From: Pantoea sp. AS-PWVM4
GTDB lineage: Bacteria; Pseudomonadota; Gammaproteobacteria; Enterobacterales; Enterobacteriaceae
Direction of reading: 5' to 3'
DNA: 64,000 nt
Assembly (NCBI RefSeq): GCF_000468095.1
Contig: NZ_ASZC01000013.1
Coordinates: 62,001 to 126,000 of the forward strand
Shown piece by piece: positions 38,462 to 48,784 of this stretch. The notes beneath the pieces are model-generated. The model searched no databases. It had not been told where the DNA came from and saw nothing but the letters and a program-made list of their open reading frames with translations. Position 1 is the stretch's first letter. Every line of letters begins with the position of its first letter. The position numbers and the translations under genes are program-made.

Positions 38462-40708
38462 TTAACGACCACCACGGATCAATCCGCCCAGACCGCGCCG
38501 TTCCATAAACGCCGAAACCTGATGACGCACTTCCGACACCGTATTTGCCGCCACGCCCAGCTCGCTGAGCTTCTGCGCGTCCTCTTTATCGAGGTGGCGC
38601 AGCAGGTATTTGACGCGCGGAATGTTTTTTCCGTTCATGCTGAGGTGGTAATAACCCAGCCCCACCAGCAGCGCAACACACATCGGATCGCCGGCCATTT
38701 CACCACACAGACAGAGCTCAAGCTTGGCCTTGTGGGCTTCCTGAGCAATCAATTGCAACGCACGCAGCATCGCCGGATGCAGCGGATCGTAGAGGTTGGC
38801 GACACGGGTATTGTTACGATCCACCGCCAGCAGATACTGGGTAAGATCGTTAGTACCGACAGAGACAAAATCGATACGATCCGCCAGATGCGGGATCAGA
38901 AATAGCATCGACGGCACTTCGATCATCACACCAATGCGTGGCTTAGGAATCACGTAGCCCAGCATCTCTTCCACTTCCCGCCCGGCGCGGTCGATCAGGC
39001 GACGTGCTTCTTCGATCTCGTCGATATGGCTGATCATCGGCAACAGAATGCTGAGATTGCCAGACGCCGCATTGGCGCGCAGCATGGCGCGGACCTGCAC
39101 CAGAAAAATCTCTGGCTGATCAAGTGTTAAACGGATACCACGCCAGCCCAGGCTGGGGTTCTCTTCGCTGATTGGCATATACGGCAGCTGCTTATCTGCG
39201 CCGATATCCAGGGTACGTAACGTCACCGGTTTGTTGTGGAACAGCTGCAACATGCCCTGATATTGCGCCACCTGCTCCTCTTCTGACGGGAAGCCGTTTT
39301 GCAACATAAAGGGAATTTCGGTGCGATACAGGCCAATCCCATCAACCCAACTGTCGAGCGCCTGTTCATGTTCCGGGCTAAGACCGGCGTTCAGCATGAC
39401 CTGCACCCGTTCGCCGCTTTTCAGTTCGCCCGGCTGCTCCACCACATCTTCGGCCATTTTACTCAGCGCGTTTTCTTCGCTGATCAGCCTTTGGTACTCC
39501 TGCACCAGCACCGGTTCAGGATCGATCAACAATTCGCCGCGATAACCGTCAACGATCAGTAAGCGTTTGTTGAGCTGGGCTGGCAGGATATCTGCCCCCA
39601 TCACCGTCGGGATACCCATTGCTCGCGTCAGGATCGCCGCATGGGAGTTCGCAGCGCCGTCACGCACCACCACACCCGCCAGGCGTTCATGAGGCAACTC
39701 GGCCAGGGTGGTCGCGGTCAATTCATCGGCCACCAGAACAAAACGTTCTGGCCAGGCATTGGTGCCGACCAGGGTATCATCGAGGTGGAATAACAGGCGC
39801 TGACCCAATACCCGCAAATCTCCGGCGCGCTCGCGCAGATATTGATCCTGCAAGCTGGCAAATTGCGCGGCAAACTTCTCGATCACCGTTTTGACTGCCC
39901 ATTCGGCCACCGATCCTCGTTCGATCTCGGCGAACAGATCTTTTTTCAGTCGGGCATCCGTCAGCAGGTGCGAATAGAGATCGAAGATCGCCGCACTCTC
40001 TTTCTGCACGCTGGCGGTAAAACGTTTACTGAAGCGACGAAATTCATTGGCGGCCTCGCTCATGGCGACCGCCAGACGATCGCGTTCGCGCTGCACATCC
40101 AGCGTAGAAGCGGCGGAAACCTGATCGAGCAACGGTTGGGTTTCATCCACCCAACCCGGCGCCACCGCCACACCGGGCGCTGCGGCAATGGCTTTTACCC
40201 GTGACTGGCGAAATTGGCCGAACAGCTGGCCAAGCTGCGACTGCGACAGCAAAGCCGCCATTTGCGTTGCCAGCGTAACCAGAAAGGATTCTTCGCTTTC
40301 GTCAAACTGACGATGTTCACGCTGCTGCACCACCAGCACACCCAGCAGCTGGCGGCGGCTGATAATAGGCACGCCGAGGAAGGAGCGATAACGCTCCTCT
40401 TTCACTGAGGGGATGTATTTGAAGCTGGGATGGCTCTGCGCATCGGCGAGGTTGATCGGCTCGGCGAGACGACCAACCAACCCGACAATACCTTCGTCAA
40501 ACGCCAGCGTGACCGTGCGGCCACGCGGTTTTTTCAGCCCGCGCGTTGCCATCAGGTAGTAGCAACGCCGATCGTGATCGGCAAGATAGACCGAGCAAAC
40601 CTCGGTCTCCATCGCAAGGCAAATCTCGTTTACCAGCAGGTCGAGTGCTTCATTCAGACGCGGCGCACTCGCCACTTTTTCAACTATTTCGCGCAACTGA
40701 GTGAGCAT
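38462..40708 (-). CDS. ptsP: PTS-Ntr phosphoenolpyruvate-protein phosphotransferase
   Basis: EI-Ntr, 748 aa as in E. coli. An N-terminal GAF domain (about 5-160) senses glutamine/2-oxoglutarate; the PEP-utilising part has the active histidine in GAANSHAAILTRAMGIPTVMG (about 356) and the C-terminal PEP-binding barrel with LRTLDIGADK, MIEVPSM and SVGTNDLTQYLLAVDR. It phosphorylates NPr in the nitrogen PTS. It starts 12 bp after rppH in the same direction; 113 bp with no clear feature separate it from lgt. Confidence 0.97.
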   Translation of the reverse strand: MLTQLREIVEKVASAPRLNEALDLLVNEICLAMETEVCSVYLADHDRRCYYLMATRGLKKPRGRTVTLAFDEGIVGLVGRLAEPINLADAQSHPSFKYIPSVKEERYRSFLGVPIISRRQLLGVLVVQQREHRQFDESEESFLVTLATQMAALLSQSQLGQLFGQFRQSRVKAIAAAPGVAVAPGWVDETQPLLDQVSAASTLDVQRERDRLAVAMSEAANEFRRFSKRFTASVQKESAAIFDLYSHLLTDARLKKDLFAEIERGSVAEWAVKTVIEKFAAQFASLQDQYLRERAGDLRVLGQRLLFHLDDTLVGTNAWPERFVLVADELTATTLAELPHERLAGVVVRDGAANSHAAILTRAMGIPTVMGADILPAQLNKRLLIVDGYRGELLIDPEPVLVQEYQRLISEENALSKMAEDVVEQPGELKSGERVQVMLNAGLSPEHEQALDSWVDGIGLYRTEIPFMLQNGFPSEEEQVAQYQGMLQLFHNKPVTLRTLDIGADKQLPYMPISEENPSLGWRGIRLTLDQPEIFLVQVRAMLRANAASGNLSILLPMISHIDEIEEARRLIDRAGREVEEMLGYVIPKPRIGVMIEVPSMLFLIPHLADRIDFVSVGTNDLTQYLLAVDRNNTRVANLYDPLHPAMLRALQLIAQEAHKAKLELCLCGEMAGDPMCVALLVGLGYYHLSMNGKNIPRVKYLLRHLDKEDAQKLSELGVAANTVSEVRHQVSAFMERRGLGGLIRGGR

Positions 40709-40720
40709 AAAGGGCGTGGC

Positions 40721-41251
40721 CTATCCTCTTTTACGTCGATGGGCTGCGGCATTGCGCTGCTGCCCCGCACTCTCCTGCATAGACATCACCACGCCAGCGA
40801 ATTCCTTCATTACGCGACGGTAGACATCACGTTTGAAGGAGACAACCTGACGCACCGGATACCAGAAGCTGACCCAGCGCCAGCCGTCGAACTCTGGCGT
40901 GCTGCTGTGTTGCACATTGATATCCGCGTCACTACACATCAACTGCAGAAGAAACCACTTTTGTTTCTGGCCGATACATACCGGCTTTGTGTCCCAACGC
41001 ACCAAACGTTTTGGCAATTTGTAACGTAACCAGTTACGGGTTGAAGCAAGTATTCGAACATCTTTACGGTGCAAACCCACTTCTTCAAACAGTTCGCGAT
41101 ACATCGCCTGTTCTGCGGTTTCACCGGGATTGATGCCTCCCTGAGGAAATTGCCAGGAGTGCTGTCCAAAGCGCCTGGCCCATAACACTTGTCCCTGCCT
41201 GTTACAGATTACGATACCAACATTCGGGCGGTAGCCATCATCATCGATCAC
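40721..41251 (-). CDS. rppH: RNA pyrophosphohydrolase
   Basis: Nudix hydrolase of 176 aa, as in E. coli, that removes pyrophosphate from mRNA 5' ends to trigger RNase E decay. The Nudix box is [23 protein letters not shown] (about 38-60). Start codon is GTG at 41251 ([12 protein letters not shown]), as in E. coli. It leads a leftward unit rppH-ptsP(-lgt-thyA). The upstream region is the DnaA-box-rich spacer. Confidence 0.97.
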   Translation of the reverse strand: MIDDDGYRPNVGIVICNRQGQVLWARRFGQHSWQFPQGGINPGETAEQAMYRELFEEVGLHRKDVRILASTRNWLRYKLPKRLVRWDTKPVCIGQKQKWFLLQLMCSDADINVQHSSTPEFDGWRWVSFWYPVRQVVSFKRDVYRRVMKEFAGVVMSMQESAGQQRNAAAHRRKRG

Positions 41252-41406
41252 TGGACTACCTCAAAGCTAAATTTGAATAGTCTGATTGTTTCACACTCCT
41301 TACAGGCGGTAAACCACTGGATATCAGGGGAGATGACGGAACAATTACAGGATAACTCACAGAGTTTAGCCAAGTTATAAACAGCGATGGGGTTTTCCAG
41401 GCGATC

Positions 41407-41887
41407 TTATGCACCTTTTCTGTGGATAGCTTTGTGCAGAACACGGGAATTAAATGAATAACCGGTTAGGAAAAGTCTTATCAACACAGGACCAGACAAT
41501 ATTAAAAATCATTATAATCATAATGATAAAATAAAAAACACGAAATTCATATCCAGAAACCGGGGCTTTGTAAAACCGCCCCTTAGCGAACTGGTCAAAG
41601 ATCGACCTCCGTCGTTTTTATCCACAGAGAATGACCTAAACCTGGTCAGAAATGGGAAAAAAAGCCAACAAATCACTAAAGTCAAGGCTGGAAATCGAAA
41701 CAGGGGTACAGGAAAGTGGGGGTTATCCCATCTTTCTGTGGATAACTGGGTTTAAGATCCTGTTTATTGTCGATAACAAACCGGGATAACCTGCCGCCGC
41801 TGCGGTAAAGGCTGGGTGAGGGTGAATAAAAAAGTATGCCGAATCATGCTATTATCTTCAGGCCCGGCGGTTATGAAATGTGGACAA
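41407..41887. promoter_or_regulatory. DnaA-box cluster at the DARS2 position
   Basis: The 684-bp spacer between divergent rppH and mutH holds two perfect DnaA boxes, TTATCCACA at 41618-41626 (plus) and TGTGGATAA at 41737-41745 (minus). One-mismatch boxes lie at 41407, 41421, 41433, 41478, 41768 and 41879, and a weak one at 41722 faces the box at 41737. A very AT-rich stretch lies at 41497-41548. E. coli DARS2, which regenerates ATP-DnaA from ADP-DnaA, is in this same mutH-rppH(ygdP) spacer. The assignment is by position and boxes; IHF and Fis sites were not identified. Confidence 0.78.
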
Positions 41888-41935
41888 CCTTTCCGGCAGC
41901 CTGCTGTTTATCATTTAACCAACACGAGCAAAACC

Positions 41936-42625
41936 ATGAGTTCCCCAGCTTTTCCTCCCGCAACGCCGCAAAACGAAGCGGAGTTACTGCAACGTGCACA
42001 ACAACTGGCAGGCCAGACTTTCGCCGCGCTGGCGGCCCAGCTTAACCTGCCGATGCCCGCCAATCTGAAACGGGATAAGGGCTGGGTGGGGATGCTGCTG
42101 GAATTGCATCTCGGTGCCAGCGCGGGCAGTAAAGCGGAGCAGGATTTCGCCCATCTCGGCATTGAGTTGAAAACCATTCCGGTCGATGCCCTGGGAAAAC
42201 CGCTGGAGACCACCTTCGTATGTGTTGCACCGCTCACCGGGAACAGCGGCGTTACCTGGGAAACCAGCCATGTGCGCCATAAGCTGGCACGGGTGTTGTG
42301 GATCCCGGTTGAAGGCGATCGCGCCTTGCCGCTGGCGGAACGTCGCGTCGGCTCACCGCTGTTATGGCAGCCAAATGCCGAAGAAGAGCAACAACTGCGC
42401 GAAGATTGGGAAGAGTTGATGGATATGATCGTGTTGGGCCAGGTGGAACGCATCACCGCGCGTCACGGTGCCTGGCTACAAATCCGCCCCAAAGCGGCAA
42501 ACAGTAAAGCACTGACCGAAGCCATCGGTGCTCACGGCGAGCCTATCATGACGCTCCCGCGCGGCTTTTATCTGAAGAAAAGTTTTACCGGACCACTGCT
42601 GGCGCGCCATTTTTTGCTGCCGTAA
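41936..42625 (+). CDS. mutH: DNA mismatch repair endonuclease MutH
   Basis: 229 aa as in E. coli; nicks the unmethylated strand at hemimethylated GATC sites when activated by MutL. The restriction-like active site D-x(6)-E-x-K is in [15 protein letters not shown] (about 70-79). DNA-contact segments [17 protein letters not shown] (about 45-61) and [16 protein letters not shown] are kept. The frame is open upstream to a GTG at 41816, but the ATG at 41936 gives the family start. Presence implies Dam-directed repair. Confidence 0.96.
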   Translation: MSSPAFPPATPQNEAELLQRAQQLAGQTFAALAAQLNLPMPANLKRDKGWVGMLLELHLGASAGSKAEQDFAHLGIELKTIPVDALGKPLETTFVCVAPLTGNSGVTWETSHVRHKLARVLWIPVEGDRALPLAERRVGSPLLWQPNAEEEQQLREDWEELMDMIVLGQVERITARHGAWLQIRPKAANSKALTEAIGAHGEPIMTLPRGFYLKKSFTGPLLARHFLLP

Positions 42626-42645
42626 CCGGGGCGTCAACGATATCG

Positions 42646-42653
42646 TGTATAAT
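42646..42653 (+). promoter_or_regulatory. Extended -10 promoter for ygdQ
   Basis: TGTATAAT is a consensus -10 with a TG extension, 35 bp before the ygdQ start. No convincing -35 is seen at 17 bp. Confidence 0.6.
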
Positions 42654-42688
42654 CGCCGTTTAACTTTCGTTTAGGATTAAATCTACAC

Positions 42689-43399
42689 ATGTTTGACTGG
42701 ATTGCAGATCCGAATGCCTGGCTGGCGTTGGGAACGTTAACCATACTGGAAGTGGTGCTGGGCATTGATAACATCATCTTCCTTTCTCTGGTGGTCGCTA
42801 AACTCCCCAAACATCAACAAAATCGCGCTCGCCGTCTGGGGCTGATGGGTGCCATGCTGATGCGTATCGGGTTGCTGGCCTCGATTGCCTGGGTGGCCCG
42901 CCTGACCAATCCCCTGTTTTCACTGATGGACCACGCCTTCTCGGCGCGTGATTTGATTCTGCTGTTCGGTGGCCTGTTTTTGTTGTGGAAATCGAGCATG
43001 GAGATCCATGAGACGATCGAAGGTGGAGAAGAGGAACATAAAACCAACGTCCATTCATTCTTCGGGGCCATCGTGCAGATTATGCTGCTGGACATTATTT
43101 TCAGCCTCGATTCTGTCATTACCGCTGTCGGTCTGTCGGACCATCTGATCATTATGATGATGGCGGTGGTGATTGCCGTGCTGATGATGATGTTTGCCGC
43201 GCGAACCATTGGCGAGTTTGTTGACCGCCATCCATCGGTGAAAATGCTGGCGCTGGCGTTTCTGATTTTGGTGGGCTTTACCCTGATTCTGGAGAGTTTT
43301 GGCGTCCATGTACCAAAAGGTTACATTTATTTTGCCATGTTCTTCTCGATGGCGGTGGAGTGCCTCAACCTGATGCGCGGCAAGAAAGGCGCGGCCTGA
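42689..43399 (+). CDS. ygdQ: TerC-family inner-membrane protein YgdQ
   Basis: 236 aa (E. coli 237) with about seven membrane helices. The TerC hallmarks are [15 protein letters not shown] (about 21-35) and the repeat half [16 protein letters not shown] (about 130-145), each with conserved acidic residues in the membrane. The family is linked to metal (Mn) homeostasis or export in several bacteria; the role of YgdQ is not established. AGGATT precedes the ATG. Confidence 0.92.
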   Translation: MFDWIADPNAWLALGTLTILEVVLGIDNIIFLSLVVAKLPKHQQNRARRLGLMGAMLMRIGLLASIAWVARLTNPLFSLMDHAFSARDLILLFGGLFLLWKSSMEIHETIEGGEEEHKTNVHSFFGAIVQIMLLDIIFSLDSVITAVGLSDHLIIMMMAVVIAVLMMMFAARTIGEFVDRHPSVKMLALAFLILVGFTLILESFGVHVPKGYIYFAMFFSMAVECLNLMRGKKGAA

Positions 43400-43408
43400 C
43401 AAAGTCAA

Positions 43409-43436
43409 GGGCGAGTTATTCTCGCCCACTGATTTT
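43409..43436 (+). terminator. Probable terminator after ygdQ
   Basis: GGGCGAG-TTATT-CTCGCCC is a perfect 7-bp stem 9 bp after the ygdQ stop, followed by ACTGATTTT. The T run is short and not immediate, so efficiency is uncertain. Confidence 0.6.
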
Positions 43437-43515
43437 AAGAATCATGCGATTACCTCAAACGCCCAAAACATTTATTACTACACTTTTGCTGTTGAAGCTG
43501 TGTAGGGAGTGGCGA

Positions 43516-43734
43516 ATGAAAGGGTTGGTAAGTGTAGTGGGGTTAGTGCTGGCGGCGTTGGTGTTAAGCGGTTGCAGCAGTGATTACGTGATGGCGACCA
43601 AAGATGGTCGCATGATTATGACGGAAGGCAAGCCGTCGATTGATAAAGACACCGGCCTGGTGCAGTACACCGACGAAAAAGGCCATGAGATGCAGATCAA
43701 TGGTGACGAGGTCTCCACCATCATTGAGCGTTAA
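43516..43734 (+). CDS. ygdR: DUF903 lipoprotein YgdR
   Basis: 72 aa as in E. coli. Signal peptide [20 protein letters not shown] with lipobox LSGC (Cys at 20); the mature DUF903 domain is [20 protein letters not shown] and [22 protein letters not shown]. Same family as ygdI in this window, function unknown. The ATG at 43516 is preceded by GGGAG; the frame extends upstream but would lack a signal peptide start. Confidence 0.93.
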   Translation: MKGLVSVVGLVLAALVLSGCSSDYVMATKDGRMIMTEGKPSIDKDTGLVQYTDEKGHEMQINGDEVSTIIER

Positions 43735-43877
43735 GTGCCAAATTTCATCGCCTGCGGTATTTTTCCAGTTGTGCAGGCGATTTCCCGAACTTTCCCCCCT
43801 TCCTTCCGCGCCGATCAACGCGCTATAGTCCCACAGGACACAACATTCCATTCCATAATGAAAAAAGGAAGCCGGCA

Positions 43878-44918
43878 ATGCACTATCACCGTATCCCCCA
43901 TAGCACGCTGGAAGTGAGTCAGCTGGGGTTGGGAACCATGACGTTTGGTGAGCAGAACAGCGAAGCCGATGCTCATGCGCAACTGGATTATGCAGTCAGC
44001 CAGGGGATCAACCTGATTGATACCGCAGAAATGTATCCGGTGCCGCCGCGCCCGGAAACTCAGGGATTAACTGAACAATATATTGGCAGCTGGCTGAAAA
44101 AGCGTGGCAGCCGTGACAAGATCATCCTCGCCAGCAAAGTGGCGGGTCCGGTACGTGGCGCGGATGCCTCCATTCGCCCTAACCAGGCGCTGGACCGTAA
44201 AAATATCCGTGAAGCGCTGGAAGCCAGCCTGAAGCGCCTGAATACCGACTATCTCGATCTCTATCAGCTCCACTGGCCGCAGCGCCAGACCAATTTCTTT
44301 GGCAAGCTGGGTTATCAATATACGGAATCGACCGTACCGGTGACGTTGCTGGAAACGCTGGAAGCGCTGACCGAGCAGGTCCGTGCCGGCAAGATTCGCT
44401 ATATCGGCGTCTCGAACGAAACCGCCTGGGGCGTGATGCGTTATCTGCAACTGGCGGAAAAACATGAACTGCCGCGCATCGTCACCATTCAGAATCCCTA
44501 CAGCCTGCTGAACCGCAGCTTCGAAGTGGGTCTGGCGGAGATCAGCCAGCATGAAGGCGTAGAGCTGCTGGCTTACTCCAGCCTGGCATTTGGTACGCTG
44601 AGTGGTAAGTATCTGAACGGTGCCAAACCTGCTGGTGCGCGTAACACCCTGTTCAGTCGCTTTACCCGCTATAGCGGCGAGCAGTCGCAACAAGCGGTAG
44701 CGGCCTATGTGGCGCTGGCGAAGCAGCACAATCTCGATCCTTCGCAGATGGCACTGGCTTATGTCCGTCAACAACCCTTCGTTGCCAGCACCCTGTTAGG
44801 GGCGACCACGCTGGAACAGCTGAAGACCGATGTTGAGAGTTTTAATCTGACGTTAAATGCAGACGTGCTGGAAGGCATTGAAGCGATTCACCGCCAGTTT
44901 ACTTACCCGGCGCCTTGA
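43878..44918 (+). CDS. tas: NADP(H)-dependent aldo-keto reductase Tas
   Basis: 346 aa, as E. coli Tas (YgdS). TIM-barrel AKR with the catalytic tetrad expected in NLIDTAEMYP (Asp and Tyr), ILASKVAG (Lys) and DLYQLHWPQ (His), and the C-terminal NADP-binding end. In E. coli extra copies allow a tyrosine auxotroph to grow on low prephenate dehydrogenase; the natural substrate is not known. AAGGAAG lies before the ATG; a TATAGT (43824-43829) may be its -10. Confidence 0.94.
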   Translation: MHYHRIPHSTLEVSQLGLGTMTFGEQNSEADAHAQLDYAVSQGINLIDTAEMYPVPPRPETQGLTEQYIGSWLKKRGSRDKIILASKVAGPVRGADASIRPNQALDRKNIREALEASLKRLNTDYLDLYQLHWPQRQTNFFGKLGYQYTESTVPVTLLETLEALTEQVRAGKIRYIGVSNETAWGVMRYLQLAEKHELPRIVTIQNPYSLLNRSFEVGLAEISQHEGVELLAYSSLAFGTLSGKYLNGAKPAGARNTLFSRFTRYSGEQSQQAVAAYVALAKQHNLDPSQMALAYVRQQPFVASTLLGATTLEQLKTDVESFNLTLNADVLEGIEAIHRQFTYPAP

Positions 44919-44934
44919 GACTCACACTCAACAT

Positions 44935-44996
44935 CGCGCAATAAATTGCGCCGCTACCAAGCGTACCATCATCCGTAGCGGCGCGATTTATCGCGC
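44935..44996. repeat. REP-like inverted pair between tas and lplT
   Basis: Inverted unit GCGCAAT-AA-ATTGCGC...CTAC (44935-44956) has a compensated G:C to A:T pair; the forward standard unit is at 44975-44996. Here the two are arranged with CTAC and GTAG facing each other, the reverse of the elements at 6621 and 12656. It ends just before the lplT stop. Confidence 0.87.
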
Positions 44997-44998
44997 GG

Positions 44999-46189
44999 CT
45001 AGCGCCGCCCTTTCCACCATAAAACTGCGATAGCCACAGCGAATATCGCGCCGAAACCAACCCCGGTCGCCACTGCCGGTGCCCTCAGCTTAATCGCCAG
45101 CGTATACAGCCCCAGCATCAGCAACATCGCGGTGTTTTCACCGAGGTTCTGCACGGCAATTGCATTGCCCGCCCCGACAGTGGCTTTACCGCGCTCCTGC
45201 AACAGCGCGTTGAGCGGCACCACGAAGAACCCGCCCAGCGCACCAATCAGCATCAGAATCAGGTACGCATGCAACAAGCTGTGCTGCAAGGAAAACACCA
45301 CCACCATCACGCCAATCAGCACCCCGGCAGGCATGCAGCGGCGTACGGTTTGCAGCGTCACCAGCTTTGCTGCCGCAGCCGCGCCAATCACGATACCTAT
45401 CGCCACCATCGCATTCAGCGTGGTCGGCGTTTTGTTATCGCTGATACCCAGCGCCACGGGCACCCACAGCACCAGCAGAAAACGCAGTGTCACCCCTGCG
45501 CCCCAGAACAGGCTGGTACCCATCAATGAAAAACGGGTTTCGCCATTACGCCACAGCAACAACGTTGCCTGAGTAAAATTGCGCAGCATCATGCCAAAGT
45601 GCCAGCTCTGGCCGGGACGTGCTGCCAGCAAACGCGGGATAAACAGGTTTGCGACGACAGCCAGGCCGTAAGTAAGTGCACACACCGCCAGCGCTGCCAG
45701 CAGATGCCAGTCCGCCAGAATGCCACCCGCAACCGACCCCAGCAGGATCGCCGCAATGGTCGAGCCCTCCATCAGTCCGTTGGCTTTGACCAACTTATCC
45801 CCCTGCGTGATTTCACCCAGGATGCCATATTTGGCCGGAGAATAGGCCGCCGCGCCCACCCCTACCAGGGTGTATCCAAGGAACGGATTGAAGCCAAAAC
45901 AGATAATCAGCGCCCCTAACAGCTTCAGGCTGTTAGCAAACATCATCACGCGACCTTTGGCGAAGCTGTCGGCCATCTGCCCGACAAAAGGCGCGAGCAG
46001 AATGTAAGTGGCTACAAACAACATTTGCAGAATCGGCTGACTCCAGTCGGGGTAGAACTGGTTTTTCAGCACCGCGAGGGTGGCAAATAACAACGCATTA
46101 TCGCCAAACGCCGAGAGAAACTGCGCCACAATCACCGCCATCATGCCACGCGACAACAGCGGCGTATCCGGATTTACCGCCTGGCTCAT
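44999..46189 (-). CDS. lplT: Lysophospholipid transporter LplT
   Basis: MFS-type inner-membrane flippase, 396 aa (E. coli 397), that moves lysophospholipids from the outer to the inner leaflet for re-acylation by Aas. N-terminus [31 protein letters not shown] and the loop [14 protein letters not shown] are family signatures; about eleven or twelve membrane helices. Start overlaps the aas stop (ATGA), the standard lplT-aas coupling. Confidence 0.96.
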   Translation of the reverse strand: MSQAVNPDTPLLSRGMMAVIVAQFLSAFGDNALLFATLAVLKNQFYPDWSQPILQMLFVATYILLAPFVGQMADSFAKGRVMMFANSLKLLGALIICFGFNPFLGYTLVGVGAAAYSPAKYGILGEITQGDKLVKANGLMEGSTIAAILLGSVAGGILADWHLLAALAVCALTYGLAVVANLFIPRLLAARPGQSWHFGMMLRNFTQATLLLWRNGETRFSLMGTSLFWGAGVTLRFLLVLWVPVALGISDNKTPTTLNAMVAIGIVIGAAAAAKLVTLQTVRRCMPAGVLIGVMVVVFSLQHSLLHAYLILMLIGALGGFFVVPLNALLQERGKATVGAGNAIAVQNLGENTAMLLMLGLYTLAIKLRAPAVATGVGFGAIFAVAIAVLWWKGRR

Positions 46190-48336
46190 GCCTGCTCCTC
46201 TTCGGCCAGTTTTTTCAGGCTGACATAGTCAGGTTTACCGCTGCCGAGTATCGGCAAATGTTTCAGCACACGGATATCACGCGGCAACGCCAGTTCTGGC
46301 GCCCCCAACTCACGCGCCGCATGTTTGAGCATCTCGCGATCCAGCTCGCTGTCAGTGGTGAACAGCACCAGCGCCTCTCCACGGTTGCCATCGGGTCGCA
46401 ACGATGCGGCATGTTGTTTTTCTGGTGAGGCTTTCAACGCAATCTGCTCGACAATTTCCAGCGAAACCATCTCTCCGGCAATTTTCGCGAAGCGTTTGGC
46501 GCGGCCCTGAATCTGGCAGAATCCTCCCTCATCAAAGCTGACGATGTCGCCGGTATCATACCAACCCGGCTCCATCTCACCTTCACCGTTATCGGCTACT
46601 GGCGGCTCCAGCACACCGGGATTTTCCACGCGCAGATAACCGTTCATCACGTTTGGCCCACGCAGTTGCAGGCGACCGCCCTGCTCAATACCCGGCACCG
46701 AAATCAGACGCGAGTCCATCCCCGGCAGAATTCGGCCTACAGTGTGCGATTTTGCCGCCATCGGCACGTTAATCGCCACCACCGGTGCGCACTCGGTCAC
46801 ACCATAGCCTTCGAGAATACGGATGCCGTATTTCTCCATATAAATCTGACGCGTGCCTTCCTGCAATTTTTCCGCCCCCGCCACTACGTAGCGCAGACGG
46901 GCAAAATCGTACGGGCTGGCAAAGCGTGCATAGTTGCCGAGGAAGGTGGAGGTGCCGAACAGCACGGTACAGTTGCGGTCATATACCAGCTCCGGCACCA
47001 CGCGATAATGCAGCGGGCTGGGGTAAAGGAACACCTGCGCACCGGTCAGCAGCGGCGTGAAGAGTCCTACAGTCAGACCAAAGGCGTGGAACAGTGGCAA
47101 CGCTGACATAAAACGGTCACGCGGGGTGAAATCGGCAACGGTACGAATCTGCTCAACATTCGCCAGCAGGCTTTTATGCGAATGCACCACTCCTTTGGGA
47201 TTGCCTTCCGAGCCGGAGGTAAACAGCACCATCGCGGCATCTTCTGGCTTCTGCGCCACCAACGCCCGACGCGGCATCAACAGATGGCTGAGGATCCACA
47301 GTTTATCTTTGGTGGTGACGGTCGATCGCAGATCTTCGAGGAAGATCCACTGCACGTCCGTCAAACCTTCGGGCAGATGCCACAGGTTGCCTTTATCAAG
47401 GAACTGACGCGAGGTGAAGACCGTTTTCACCTGTGAGGCGGTCAACGCTGCGCGCATCCCGTTAACCCCGGCGGTGTAGTTGAGCATGGCCGGGATACGT
47501 CCACGCAGCGAAGCCCCCAGAATGGCCGCTGCGGTCACGGTGGCATTCGGCAGCAGCAGGCCGACATATTCGCCCTGACGACTGTAGCGCTCGAGGATAC
47601 GGCCCACGCCGAGCGCTTTTTTCAGCAATCCGGTGTAGTTGTCGGTTTTGAAATTGATGTCCTCGATGCACGGCTTAAACAGACCGTAGCGGGTACGCGC
47701 ATTGAGGAACGCCTCAAACAGCGTTTCCCGTGGCCGCACCGCCATACGCGCTTCCATCATCACATGATGTAAATGCTCGCCAGCCAGGATACGCCGCTCA
47801 CGCGCGCGTTTGGCTTCCGGCATCGGGATAACCGTCGCAGGTAACACACTCAGGGTAATACGCGGAAACAGACGGCGCTTAAATACGCCGGCAAGGCGAC
47901 CAAACGGGGTATATTCCGCGCCTTCGATGCGCATTGGCACCACGGTGGCACCCGATTTCGCTGCCACAAAGCCAGCGCCACTGTAGATTTTCATCAGCGA
48001 AGCAGTGACGGTAATACGCCCTTCCGGAAATATCACCACCGGGCGGCCTTCGTTGATCAGACGCACCAGATGTTTAATCGACATCGGTTTGGTGGGGTCA
48101 AGCGGCACGAAGTCGATGAGCGGCTTGAGGATACGCATAAACCATTGATCGCTGATCGATGAATAGACGGCGAACACCGGTTTGATCGGCAGAAAAAGTG
48201 CCACCAGCACGCCATCGAGAAATGACATGTGGTTAGGGGTGATCAACACCTTGGGTTTGTTCAGTACCGTCAGATCACCGCGCAGCTCGACGCGCCATAA
48301 CAGGCGGCAGAGGAAACGCAGACAGGTGAATAACAT
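46186..48336 (-). CDS. aas: Bifunctional 2-acylglycerophosphoethanolamine acyltransferase/acyl-ACP synthetase
   Basis: 716 aa (E. coli 719). The N-terminal PlsC-like acyltransferase has the H-x4-D motif NHMSFLDG (about 36-43) and the [11 protein letters not shown] motif (about 104-114). The C-terminal AMP-forming domain has the P-loop-like [18 protein letters not shown] (about 370-387), [16 protein letters not shown] and [11 protein letters not shown]. It re-acylates lysophosphatidylethanolamine imported by LplT. In E. coli the OmrA/OmrB sRNAs and galR lie upstream; here they are replaced by the repeat block and efflux operons. Confidence 0.96.
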   Translation of the reverse strand: MLFTCLRFLCRLLWRVELRGDLTVLNKPKVLITPNHMSFLDGVLVALFLPIKPVFAVYSSISDQWFMRILKPLIDFVPLDPTKPMSIKHLVRLINEGRPVVIFPEGRITVTASLMKIYSGAGFVAAKSGATVVPMRIEGAEYTPFGRLAGVFKRRLFPRITLSVLPATVIPMPEAKRARERRILAGEHLHHVMMEARMAVRPRETLFEAFLNARTRYGLFKPCIEDINFKTDNYTGLLKKALGVGRILERYSRQGEYVGLLLPNATVTAAAILGASLRGRIPAMLNYTAGVNGMRAALTASQVKTVFTSRQFLDKGNLWHLPEGLTDVQWIFLEDLRSTVTTKDKLWILSHLLMPRRALVAQKPEDAAMVLFTSGSEGNPKGVVHSHKSLLANVEQIRTVADFTPRDRFMSALPLFHAFGLTVGLFTPLLTGAQVFLYPSPLHYRVVPELVYDRNCTVLFGTSTFLGNYARFASPYDFARLRYVVAGAEKLQEGTRQIYMEKYGIRILEGYGVTECAPVVAINVPMAAKSHTVGRILPGMDSRLISVPGIEQGGRLQLRGPNVMNGYLRVENPGVLEPPVADNGEGEMEPGWYDTGDIVSFDEGGFCQIQGRAKRFAKIAGEMVSLEIVEQIALKASPEKQHAASLRPDGNRGEALVLFTTDSELDREMLKHAARELGAPELALPRDIRVLKHLPILGSGKPDYVSLKKLAEEEQA

Positions 48337-48399
48337 GCCAGCTCCTTAGCAGTCGTTAAAAATGGCCCCTACGATGCAGGATTCAGGGATTTTCGACAA

Positions 48400-48446
48400 G
48401 TAGCGGCGCGATTTATCGCGCGGGGCTGCACGATAAATCGTGTTAC
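48400..48446. repeat. REP-like pair, second unit degenerate
   Basis: Forward standard unit at 48400-48421 and an inverted unit GCACGAT-AA-ATCGTG (48428-48446) with one compensated and one broken pair. Confidence 0.82.
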
Positions 48447-48454
48447 GTGTCAGG

Positions 48455-48571
48455 CAGCGGTTTGGCACTGAGAGGGTTCCGCCCGCCAGGTAACAGTGGT
48501 TTGGCTCTGAGAAGGTTCCGCCCGCCAAGCAGCAGCGGTCTGGCCCTGAGAAGGTTCCGCCCGCCCCACCG
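48455..48571. repeat. Three tandem 39-bp repeats
   Basis: Copies begin at 48455, 48494 and 48533. The shared core is TTTGGC(A/T)CTGAGA(G/A)GGTTCCGCCCGCC. Because the period is a multiple of three, the minus-strand frame reads a repeated 13-residue motif with GGRNLLRA. The frame has no good start or homology known to me, so I treat it as non-coding. Confidence 0.82.
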
Positions 48572-48593
48572 CCTGAAAGCCGGGTGATCTCTT

Positions 48594-48784
48594 GATTGCG
48601 CGATAAATCGCGCCGCTACAAATGCCAACACGTCACCCGTAATTGCGCGATAAATGCCAGCACGTTACCCCCTAATTGCGCGATAAATCGTGCCGCTACA
48701 GATACCAACACGTTACCCGTAATTTCGCGATAAATGCCAGCACGTTACCCGTAATTGCGCGATAAATCGCAGCACCTTACCCGT
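48594..48784. repeat. REP-derived tandem array with mixed 47/32-bp units
   Basis: Five units begin (A)ATTGCGCGATAAAT at 48594, 48641, 48674, 48721 and 48753, with lengths 47, 33, 47, 32 and 32. Long units contain the whole inverted REP end (...GCCGCTAC) plus AACACGTTACCCGTA-like sequence; short units have lost the REP end. Confidence 0.82.

Noticed and set aside
48346-48631. Short minus-strand frames across the 39-bp repeats
   Set aside because: No ribosome site, no recognisable family and the frames exist because the period is a multiple of three.
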